Source: Micromonospora avicenniae (GTDB lineage Bacteria; Actinomycetota; Actinomycetes; Mycobacteriales; Micromonosporaceae). From it: a stretch of 64,000 nt of DNA. The position numbers were made by a program, and so were the translations under genes. The stretch spans positions 124,001 to 188,000 of the forward strand of contig NZ_FTNF01000001.1 in the NCBI RefSeq assembly GCF_900156065.1, given 5' to 3'. Numbering within the stretch: position 1 is the first letter of the stretch; each line of letters begins with the position of its first letter. The notes beneath the pieces were generated by a model that saw only the letters and a program-made list of their open reading frames with translations, was not told the origin of the DNA and made no database searches. Shown one piece after another: positions 57,629-64,000 of this stretch.

Positions 57629-58231
57629 TCACCCGGCGATCCGGGTCGGGCCCGACCCCTCCTCGGACGGCTTCGCCGGACGGGCCGCGGCCATCGTGGC
57701 GAGCGCCGAACCGCCGTCTGCGAGCAGCACCGACTCCGCGTCGTCGATGAACGCGAGATCCGCCTCCACGTGCCGGCAGGCGGCGGCGAGCAGCAACCCG
57801 ACCACCGGGTCGTCGGCCTTTCGCCGCAGGCCGTCGAGGTTGCGCAGCTCCCGCAGCAGGTGCGCGCGCTGGTTGCCGAGGACCGTCCGTACGGTTTGCG
57901 TGGCCCCCGAGCGGGCGGCGGCGGTCACCTTCAGGAAGAAGTCGTCCCGGAAGCCGCCGCTGCGCGGGCTCGGCTCGCCGAGCCAGCGGTCCAGTTCGGC
58001 GCGCCCGTCGTCGGTGATCTCGTAGACCACGCGGTCCGGTTTGGTGGGCTGTTCCTCGCGGTGCGCCACCACCAGCCCGTCCCGAGACAGCCGGTCGAGG
58101 ATCTGGTAGAGGTGCCCGATGTTCAGCGGGCCCCACTGTGGACCGACCGAGCTCTCGAACTCTCCCTTCAGCTCGTAGCCGTAGCCGGGCCCGTCGGCCA
58201 GCATCGCCAGGACCGCGTGCTGGATCGCCAT
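57629..58231 (-). CDS. PadR-family transcriptional regulator
   Basis: A 200-residue PadR repressor. The winged helix covers about 1-85 (MAIQHAVLAMLADGPGYGYE, GHLYQILDRLSRDGLV and the basic wing EEQPTKPDRVVYEIT). The C-terminal helical domain serves dimerisation. The ATG at 58231 is chosen over a longer frame because the domain starts there. It is divergent from an FtsX-type ABC transporter, with a palindrome in between, the normal arrangement for PadR controlling an efflux system in response to a drug or lipid. Confidence 0.92.
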   Translation of the reverse strand: MAIQHAVLAMLADGPGYGYELKGEFESSVGPQWGPLNIGHLYQILDRLSRDGLVVAHREEQPTKPDRVVYEITDDGRAELDRWLGEPSPRSGGFRDDFFLKVTAAARSGATQTVRTVLGNQRAHLLRELRNLDGLRRKADDPVVGLLLAAACRHVEADLAFIDDAESVLLADGGSALATMAAARPAKPSEEGSGPTRIAG

Positions 58232-58251
58232 CGTCCCCTCCAATTCCGGTC

Positions 58252-58270
58252 TTGCATTGTGACAATGTAA
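58252..58270. promoter_or_regulatory. PadR-type operator
   Basis: TTGCATTGT-G-ACAATGTAA: two 9-bp arms that match at eight positions around a single central G. It lies between the padR start (58231) and the transporter start (58309) in both promoters. The ATTGT...ACAAT core is the pattern bound by PadR-family proteins, so PadR probably represses both genes here. Confidence 0.75.
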
Positions 58271-58308
58271 CGCGCAGAGTGATGGACAGCACAACGGGGA
58301 GGCGCGAA

Positions 58309-61143
58309 ATGCTCAGGCTCATCTGGAGGCAGCTTCGTGGCCGTGCGGGACGGTCGGTGGCGCTGCTGGTCGGCGTGCTGGTGGCGACCACCGGGTTCGT
58401 GGTCCTGACCGGCGCCACCACCACCTCCCGCCTGGATGTGATCGGCACGGTGGAACGCGACACCAAGGCCGCCTACGACATCCTGGTCCGCCCGAAGGGC
58501 ACCCGCACGCCGCTGGAGGCCGAGCGCGGGCTGGTCCGCCCCAACTACCTGTCCGGCCACTTCGGAGGCATCACCACAGAGCAGTACGAGCAGGTCAAGG
58601 CGGTGGCCGGCATCGATGTGGCCGCACCCATCGCGATGCTCGGCTACTCGACCACCCCGCTCTTGACGCCGCTCGACCTCACCGACGCCGTCGACCGTTC
58701 GTTGGACCGCCAGGTCATCCGGGTCGAGCCAGCCTTCGCGGCCGAACGCGGCCTCTCCTCCGCACCCGGCAAGCCCCGGTACGTCTACGTGACCAAACAC
58801 CCGCTCATCTACCCGCGGCAGGACGTGCCGACCACCTCCGATTCGGTGCGGTACTCCGACGGTCACTCGTACCCCGTACCGCCGGAGTGTCGCGGCCCCG
58901 CCGCACGGGAGGTGCTGCCCGGCGGGCGCACCGTTGCCATCTGCAACCCCGGAGAAGGAGTGTTGGGGGCGGTGGGCACCTACTCGGAGCGCGACCACTG
59001 GTCGGTGGACGCCATCCGCCTGCTGCCGGACGGCCGGTTCGAAGGCCTGACCGCGCTGGTGACCGACTCGAACAACTACCCCGACCCCTCGACCGCCGAC
59101 CGGCTCGTCGTGGCGTACCAGCTGACGGTGCCGCTCCTGCTCGCGGCGGTGGACCCGGCGGCCGAGCATCGGCTCATCGGCCTCGCCGACGCGGTGGTGG
59201 CAGGACGCGCCCTCCATCCCGGGGACACGGTCAAGGTGACCCCCGACCCCAAGGTTCCCGGGTACGAGGTCCCGGTGCTCGTGACCAGCCGCCCGTTCAT
59301 CGACGAGTCGCTGACCGCCCGGTTCACCCGGCTCGCGGGGGTCAGCCCGGCCGGCGTACCGGGAGCCGACCTGGAGAAGACGCTGGGCCGGGTCGGCGGG
59401 ACGCCGGCCGGAGCCGGCCGGTACGACGTAGCCACCGGATATCGAGCCCTGCTCGACAAGGGGATCGCCCAGTTCGGATGCTGTATCGGGCAGTTGCAGC
59501 GGATCGTGCAGTCGGCCGACGTGCAGTACGACCGGCTGCCCGACGGGACCTTGCGGGCACGCCCGCAACCGGCCGGCGCGCCCGAGGTGTACGGCGGGAC
59601 GGGCGCCTTCAACCCGTGGCCCCGCCCCTGGCTCGCCGACGATGTCGGATTCCGGGACGTGCGGCCGCTGCCGTTGGTCGAGGGCTACGACCGTCCGTGG
59701 CGCACCTGGCGAGCCGTCGGTGTCTTCGACCCGGGCAGGCTGACCGGGTTCAGCGACCTCGGCCAGGTGCCGCTGGAGACGTACGAGCCGCCGGTGGCGG
59801 TGGGCGCCGACGACCGGAGCCGGGCCGCGCTGGGCGGGCAGCCGCTGGAGCCGAGCGGCAACCCGGCCGGGTACCTGTCGGCGCCCCCGCTGCTGCTCAC
59901 CACCCTCGACAGCGTGCCGAAGCTCCTGGAGCGCGGCGGCGCACCGCAGATCAAGACGCCGATCAGCGCCATCCGCATACGGGTCGCCGACGTTGACGGC
60001 TACAGCGATCGCTCGGCCGAGCGCGTCCGGCTGGTCGCCGAGCAGATCGCCGCCCGTACCGGGCTGGACGTCGACATCACGCTCGGCTCGTCGCCGGCGC
60101 CCCAGACCGTGGAACTGCCCGCCGGCTCCTTCGGGCGGCCCGCCCTGCGGCTGACCGAGCACTGGTCGGCGCTCGGCGTGGCGTCGATCATCACGCAGGC
60201 GGTGGACCGTAAGAGCGTGGTGCTCTTCTTCCTCGTACTGGTGGTCTGTGCGTTGTTCCTCGGCAACGCGGTGAGCGCCGCCGTCCGGGACCGCAGACCG
60301 GAACTCGCGGTGCTCGCCTGCCTCGGCTGGCCGGTACGCCGGATCGGGGCGCTGATCCTCGGCGAGGTCGCCGTGCTCGGGCTCGCGGCGGGCGTACTCT
60401 CGCTGGCCCTCGCGGTGCCGGTCGGCATGGCGCTCGGCATCGACGTGGACTGGCGGCGGGCCATGCTGGCCGTACCGGTGGCCCTGCTGCTCGCGCTGGC
60501 GGCGGGCGCGGTGCCGGCGCTGCGGGCCGCACGCGCCCACCCGGGCGGCGCACTGCGCCCGGTGGTGGCCGGCGTCCGCTGGGTACGCCGCCCGCGGACC
60601 CTGGTCGGCCTCGCCGTGACCAACCTGCTCCGCACCCCGGGACGCACGCTCCTCGGCGTCGGTGCCCTGGCGATCGGGGTGGCCGCGCTGACGCTGGTCG
60701 GCGCCGCCGCGACCGCCTTCCGGGGCACCATCGTCGGCAGCCTGCTCGGCGACGTGGTGTCGCTGCGGGTGCGCGACGCGGACATGGCCGCAGCCGCTGC
60801 GACCGTGCTGCTCGGGGCCGCCGCGGTGGCGGACGTGCTCTACCTCAACATCCGCGACCGGGCCGCCGAACTGGCCACGCTACGTGCGGTCGGTTGGACC
60901 GACGCCGCGCTCGCCCGGCTGGTCGGCTACGAGGGGCTGGCGCTGGGCGTCACGGGCGCGGTGACCGGGGCGGCCGTGGGGCTGGGCGGGGCGGCCTGGA
61001 TGATCGGCACCCTGCCCGCCGAGCTGGTCCTGGTCGCGACGCTTGTCGCGATGGCCGGAGTACTGGTGACGACCGTCGCCGCCCTGGTGCCCACCATCCT
61101 GTTGCGTCGCCTGCGGACGGCGCGGCTACTGGCAGAGGAGTAG
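58309..61143 (+). CDS. FtsX-like ABC transporter permease
   Basis: A 944-residue membrane protein of the MacB/FtsX type. The first helix is at about 13-33 (SVALLVGVLVATTGFVVLTG), followed by a large external domain to about 610. FtsX permease modules with helices start near 635 (VVLFFLVLVVCALFLGNAV) and again near 770-940 (VTNLLRTPGRTLLGVGALAI, LATLRAVGWTDAALARLVGY). The external domain is longer than in MacB and of unknown role. The ATG at 58309 has a GGGGAGG site 6 nt upstream; an in-frame ATG at 58282 is less well placed. It is coupled to the ATPase gene 3 nt downstream and divergent from padR. Confidence 0.88.
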   Translation: MLRLIWRQLRGRAGRSVALLVGVLVATTGFVVLTGATTTSRLDVIGTVERDTKAAYDILVRPKGTRTPLEAERGLVRPNYLSGHFGGITTEQYEQVKAVAGIDVAAPIAMLGYSTTPLLTPLDLTDAVDRSLDRQVIRVEPAFAAERGLSSAPGKPRYVYVTKHPLIYPRQDVPTTSDSVRYSDGHSYPVPPECRGPAAREVLPGGRTVAICNPGEGVLGAVGTYSERDHWSVDAIRLLPDGRFEGLTALVTDSNNYPDPSTADRLVVAYQLTVPLLLAAVDPAAEHRLIGLADAVVAGRALHPGDTVKVTPDPKVPGYEVPVLVTSRPFIDESLTARFTRLAGVSPAGVPGADLEKTLGRVGGTPAGAGRYDVATGYRALLDKGIAQFGCCIGQLQRIVQSADVQYDRLPDGTLRARPQPAGAPEVYGGTGAFNPWPRPWLADDVGFRDVRPLPLVEGYDRPWRTWRAVGVFDPGRLTGFSDLGQVPLETYEPPVAVGADDRSRAALGGQPLEPSGNPAGYLSAPPLLLTTLDSVPKLLERGGAPQIKTPISAIRIRVADVDGYSDRSAERVRLVAEQIAARTGLDVDITLGSSPAPQTVELPAGSFGRPALRLTEHWSALGVASIITQAVDRKSVVLFFLVLVVCALFLGNAVSAAVRDRRPELAVLACLGWPVRRIGALILGEVAVLGLAAGVLSLALAVPVGMALGIDVDWRRAMLAVPVALLLALAAGAVPALRAARAHPGGALRPVVAGVRWVRRPRTLVGLAVTNLLRTPGRTLLGVGALAIGVAALTLVGAAATAFRGTIVGSLLGDVVSLRVRDADMAAAAATVLLGAAAVADVLYLNIRDRAAELATLRAVGWTDAALARLVGYEGLALGVTGAVTGAAVGLGGAAWMIGTLPAELVLVATLVAMAGVLVTTVAALVPTILLRRLRTARLLAEE

Positions 61144-61146
61144 ACG

Positions 61147-61893
61147 ATGAGCGAGCACACCGGCAGCACGGTCTCGGTGGAGCACCTGTCGCGGCGGTTC
61201 GGCAGCGGGGCGGAGCAGATCACCGCGGTCGACGACGTCTCGTTGACGATCGCGGCGGGTTCGGTGGTGGCACTGACCGGGCCCAGCGGGTCGGGCAAGT
61301 CGACGCTGCTGCATCTGGTCGGCGCGATCGAGCAGCCCGACGAGGGGACCATCACCGTCGACGGGGTGGAGATCAGCGGTCTGCGCCGAGCGGGCCTGGC
61401 GCGTTACCGGCAGCGGGTGGGCTTCGTCTTCCAGCGCTACCACCTGCTGCCCGCGCTCACCGTCCTGGACAACGTGCTCGCCCCCGTGCTGCCCCGCCGC
61501 GCTCGCACCGACCACCTGACCCAGGCCCGGGAGCTGATCGAGGCCGTCGGCCTGGCCGGACGGGAACGGGCCCTGCCGGCACAGCTCTCCGGCGGCCAGC
61601 AGCAGCGGGTCGCCATCGCCCGCGCGCTGATGGGCGGTCCCGGCCTGCTCCTCGCCGACGAACCCACCGGCAACCTCGACTCGACCACCGGCGCACAGAT
61701 CCTCGACCTGCTGCTCGGCCTGCGCGACCGGCACGGCATGACGATCGTGCTCGCCACCCACGAGCGGGCCATCGCCGCCCGCTGCGACCGGCTGGTACGG
61801 CTCGGCGACGGCAGCGTGGTCGAGGACCTCGACCTCACCGAGGGCGAGGACCCGGCGGACACCTTCGACCGAGCCGCCAGGCTGCGGCTCTGA
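61147..61893 (+). CDS. ABC transporter ATP-binding protein (MacB/LolD type)
   Basis: A 248-residue ATPase. Walker A GPSGSGKST (about 47-55), signature LSGGQQQRVAIARAL (near 142), Walker B LLLADEPTGNLDSTTG and the switch His in VLATHERAIA are all intact. The sequence FVFQRYHLLPALTVLDNV near 100 is characteristic of the LolD/MacB group. It starts 3 nt after the FtsX-like permease and powers it. The system probably moves a drug, lipid or peptide out of the membrane; PadR control fits an inducible efflux role. Confidence 0.93.
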   Translation: MSEHTGSTVSVEHLSRRFGSGAEQITAVDDVSLTIAAGSVVALTGPSGSGKSTLLHLVGAIEQPDEGTITVDGVEISGLRRAGLARYRQRVGFVFQRYHLLPALTVLDNVLAPVLPRRARTDHLTQARELIEAVGLAGRERALPAQLSGGQQQRVAIARALMGGPGLLLADEPTGNLDSTTGAQILDLLLGLRDRHGMTIVLATHERAIAARCDRLVRLGDGSVVEDLDLTEGEDPADTFDRAARLRL

Positions 61894-61939
61894 GACGGCG
61901 GTCAGGGCAGGACGACTGTCTGTCCGTCCAGGGACGCGG

Positions 61940-63298
61940 TCAGGAGACCACCGGGCTGGCGGTGCGGACCTGGTCGGCGATCCGCTCGGCGACTGCGCGG
62001 GCGGCCGTCTCGGTGGCGGCCTCGACCATCACCCGGACCAGCGGCTCGGTGCCGGAGGGGCGCAGGAGCACCCGCCCGGTGCCGCCCAGCTCGTTCTCGG
62101 CCCGCTCGACCTCGGCACGTACGGCCGGCGCGGCGGCGCCGACGGTACGGTCGCCGACCGGCACGTTGATCAGCACCTGCGGGAGTTTGGTCACCACAGC
62201 GGCCAGCTCGGCCAGCGAACGCCCGGTGGCCGCCATCCGCGACATCAGGTGCAGGCCCGTCAACACGCCGTCGCCGGTGGTCGCGTACGCGGGCATGACG
62301 ATGTGCCCGCTCTGCTCACCGCCGAGGGCCAGCCCGGACGCGCGCAGCTCCTCCAGCACGTACCGGTCGCCGACCTTGGTCTCCACCAGCCGGATGCCTT
62401 CGGCGGACATCGCCAGCCGCAGTCCGAGGTTGCTCATCACTGTCGCGACGAGCGTGTCGTCGGTGAGCATCCCGGCCTCCCGCATGGCGAGCGCGAGGAT
62501 CGCCATGACCTGGTCGCCGTCTACCTCGTCACCGTCGGCGGTCACCGCCACGCAACGGTCGGCGTCGCCGTCGTGCGCGATACCCAGGTGCGCGCCGTGC
62601 TCGACCACCGCGGCGCGCAACGCCTCGAGGTGGTTGGAGCCGCACCCGTCGTTGATGTTGAGCCCGTTCGGCTCGGCGTGGATGGCGATCACCTCGGCGC
62701 CGGCCTCCCGGTACGCGACCGGGGCGACCTCGGCGGCCGCGCCGTTCGCGCAGTCGACCACGACCTTGATCCCGTCGAGGCGGTGTGGCACCGTGCCGAC
62801 CAGGTGCTGCACGTAGTGGTCGGCGCCGTCGAGCAGGTCGTGTACCCGCCCCACGCCGGCCCCCACCGGGCGGTCCCAGGCCGAGGTGGCGTTCGCCTCG
62901 ATCGCGGCCTCGATCTTCATCTCGATCTCGTCGGGGAGCTTGTGCCCCCCGGCCGCGAACAGCTTGATCCCGTTGTCCGGCATCGGGTTGTGCGACGCGG
63001 AGAGCATCACGCCCAGGTCGGCCTTGGCCTCGGCGGTCAGGAACGCCACCGCCGGAGTGGGCAGCACTCCGACCCGGATCACCGTGGCACCGGCGCTGGT
63101 CAGGCCCGCGACAACGGCGGCCTCCAGCATCTCGCCGCTCGCCCGGGTGTCCCGGCCGACCACCGCGACCGGCGGATGACTCCGGTCGGTCTCGGCGAGC
63201 GTGTGCGCGGCGGCGACGGCCACCGCGAGCGCCAGCTCGGGTGTGAGATCCACGTTCGCCCGTCCGCGGACGCCGTCCGTACCGAACAACCGACCCAT
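61940..63298 (-). CDS. glmM: Phosphoglucosamine mutase
   Basis: Converts glucosamine-6-phosphate to glucosamine-1-phosphate for UDP-GlcNAc. The 452-residue enzyme has the phospho-acceptor Ser 102 in [13 protein letters not shown], the magnesium loop AHDGDADRC (near 243), and the substrate loops GGEQSGHIV and [13 protein letters not shown]. It begins [15 protein letters not shown], the standard start, so the ATG at 63298 is used. It follows rpsI in the same direction, as in Mycobacterium (Rv3441c), and acts after GlmS (53150-55063). Confidence 0.97.
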   Translation of the reverse strand: MGRLFGTDGVRGRANVDLTPELALAVAVAAAHTLAETDRSHPPVAVVGRDTRASGEMLEAAVVAGLTSAGATVIRVGVLPTPAVAFLTAEAKADLGVMLSASHNPMPDNGIKLFAAGGHKLPDEIEMKIEAAIEANATSAWDRPVGAGVGRVHDLLDGADHYVQHLVGTVPHRLDGIKVVVDCANGAAAEVAPVAYREAGAEVIAIHAEPNGLNINDGCGSNHLEALRAAVVEHGAHLGIAHDGDADRCVAVTADGDEVDGDQVMAILALAMREAGMLTDDTLVATVMSNLGLRLAMSAEGIRLVETKVGDRYVLEELRASGLALGGEQSGHIVMPAYATTGDGVLTGLHLMSRMAATGRSLAELAAVVTKLPQVLINVPVGDRTVGAAAPAVRAEVERAENELGGTGRVLLRPSGTEPLVRVMVEAATETAARAVAERIADQVRTASPVVS

Positions 63299-63342
63299 AC
63301 CCGCCAAACCTCCGATGAAGCGGTCGACAGAGAAGAAGCGAA

Positions 63343-63385
63343 ACGGCCGGCCCACCTCCCGTCGAAAAGGAGGCGGACCGGCCGT
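63343..63385 (-). terminator. Terminator hairpin after rpsI
   Basis: On the minus strand a 17-bp stem with two G-U pairs (arms 63385-63369 and 63359-63343, 9-nt loop) lies 30 nt past the rpsI stop. It is followed by the pyrimidine-rich stretch TTTCGCTTCTTCTCT, like an intrinsic terminator. It lies 45 nt before glmM, so it would separate the ribosomal operon from glmM or let through only part of its transcription. Confidence 0.7.
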
Positions 63386-63414
63386 CCGTCAGGCGTACAA
63401 CGCGCGACTGCTGG

Positions 63415-63879
63415 TCAGCGCTTCGAGTACTGGGGAGCCTTGCGGGCCTTCTTGAGGCCGTACTTCTTGCTTTCCTTGACCCGGGCGTCCCGGGTCAGGA
63501 AGCCGGCCTTCTTCAGGGCCGGGCGGTCGTCCGGCTCGTTGACGATCAGCGCCCGGGCGATGGCCAGCCGCAGCGCACCGGCCTGGCCGGTGATGCCGCC
63601 GCCACGCAGGTTGGCGATGACGTCGAAGGCCTCCGGCTTCTCGGCGGTCACCAGCGGATCCTTGATCAGCTGCTGGTGCACCTTGCTCGGGAAGTAGGCC
63701 TCGAGGTCGCGGCCGTTGCAGGTGATCTTGCCAGTGCCCGGCACGATGCGGACCCGGACGATGGCCTCCTTGCGGCGGCCCACGGTCTGGATCGGGCGGT
63801 CTCCACGAGGCGCGCGGGCGACGGGCGCCGGCGCCTCGGTGGCCTCGGGGGCGACCTCGGTGGCGGTGATGTCGGTCAT
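63415..63879 (-). CDS. rpsI: 30S ribosomal protein S9
   Basis: A 154-residue S9. The core starts [20 protein letters not shown] and ends with the conserved [10 protein letters not shown] tail that reaches the P-site tRNA. The N-terminus carries an extra Ala/Pro/Glu-rich stretch (about 1-28), common in actinobacteria. The ATG at 63879 is preceded by AAGGAA; a GTG eight codons upstream is less likely. It follows rplM by 20 nt in the usual rplM-rpsI operon. Confidence 0.96.
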   Translation of the reverse strand: MTDITATEVAPEATEAPAPVARAPRGDRPIQTVGRRKEAIVRVRIVPGTGKITCNGRDLEAYFPSKVHQQLIKDPLVTAEKPEAFDVIANLRGGGITGQAGALRLAIARALIVNEPDDRPALKKAGFLTRDARVKESKKYGLKKARKAPQYSKR

Positions 63880-63899
63880 GCTGATTCCTTCGCCCGCGC

Positions 63900-64000
63900 T
63901 CACTGCGCGATCTGCTTGATCTCGAACGGCACCGGCTGCTGGGCGCCGTGCGGGTGCTCGGCACCGGCGTAGACCTTCAGCTTCTTGATGAGCTTACGGC
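63900..64000 (-). CDS. rplM: 50S ribosomal protein L13 (C-terminal part)
   Basis: Only the last 33 codons are in the window; the gene starts past the right edge. The frame reads [20 protein letters not shown], then [12 protein letters not shown] and stop, the usual L13 C-terminus. It lies directly upstream of rpsI in the conserved ribosomal operon. Confidence 0.93.

Overview
The window is a high-GC actinobacterial chromosome segment, most likely from Micromonosporaceae (Micromonospora or a close relative). This rests on codon bias, the WhiB and BldM-like regulators, a His-tailed GroEL beside GroES, and the gene order. The backbone (guaA, choD-like oxidase, guaB3, guaB, a DUF5319 gene, whiB, groEL, groES, tsaD-rimI-tsaB-tsaE, alr, nnr, glmS, glmM, rpsI, rplM) follows, from memory, the arrangement known in Mycobacterium and Streptomyces. 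No transposase, prophage, CRISPR array, tRNA or rRNA was seen.

Layout. 1-2.9 kb: a peptide ABC importer (lipoprotein, two permeases), reading leftward out of the window. 3.3-3.7 kb: a decayed PIG-L deacetylase gene. 3.8-8.5 kb: an envelope-stress-like module, with a PspC-domain histidine kinase and LuxR-type regulator divergent from a PspC/LiaF-like protein and a small membrane protein. 8.6-10.8 kb: convergent psd and pssA for phosphatidylethanolamine synthesis; Psd carries an extra N-terminal domain. 11.2-13.8 kb: two tandem double-Nudix proteins and a third PspC protein. 13.7-25.2 kb: the purine block (guaA, guaB3, guaB), interrupted by a GMC oxidoreductase, an LCP cell-wall ligase and two short M1 metallopeptidase lipoproteins. 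25.7-31.3 kb: BldM-like regulator, WhiB, a membrane molybdo-oxidoreductase, and groES-groEL behind two CIRCE operators. 31.3-33.1 kb: an RNA-methyltransferase-like protein and YbaK. 33.2-37.8 kb: a xylose-type sugar importer with a ROK regulator. 37.8-41.3 kb: a heterodimeric ABC exporter with one degenerate ATP site. 41.4-50.8 kb: t6A synthesis (tsaD, tsaB, tsaE) with rimI, a hydrolase, alr, nnr, acpS, and a separate XRE regulator and ung. 51-64 kb: a DUF1023 hydrolase pair, glmS, an MmpS-like protein, DapC-like aminotransferase, a PadR-regulated FtsX-type ABC system, glmM and rpsI/rplM.

Functionally much of the window serves the cell envelope: GlmS and GlmM make UDP-GlcNAc precursors, Alr makes D-alanine, LCP and PspC proteins act at the wall or membrane, and Psd/PssA make phospholipid. 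The rest covers GMP synthesis, protein folding and tRNA modification.

The least explained signals lie between genes. Tiny coupled ORFs of the form (M/V)S(E/A)RSEP exactly fill gene junctions at 79-162 and, in two tandem 59-bp copies, at 47580-47701. Two intergenic palindromes have different arm sequences but identical geometry (14-bp arms, 27-nt loop, 55 bp), and a third is a 20-bp perfect hairpin. Gene starts were moved from the longest reading frame where a ribosome-binding site, gene overlap or family length argued for it; those choices are stated in the entries.
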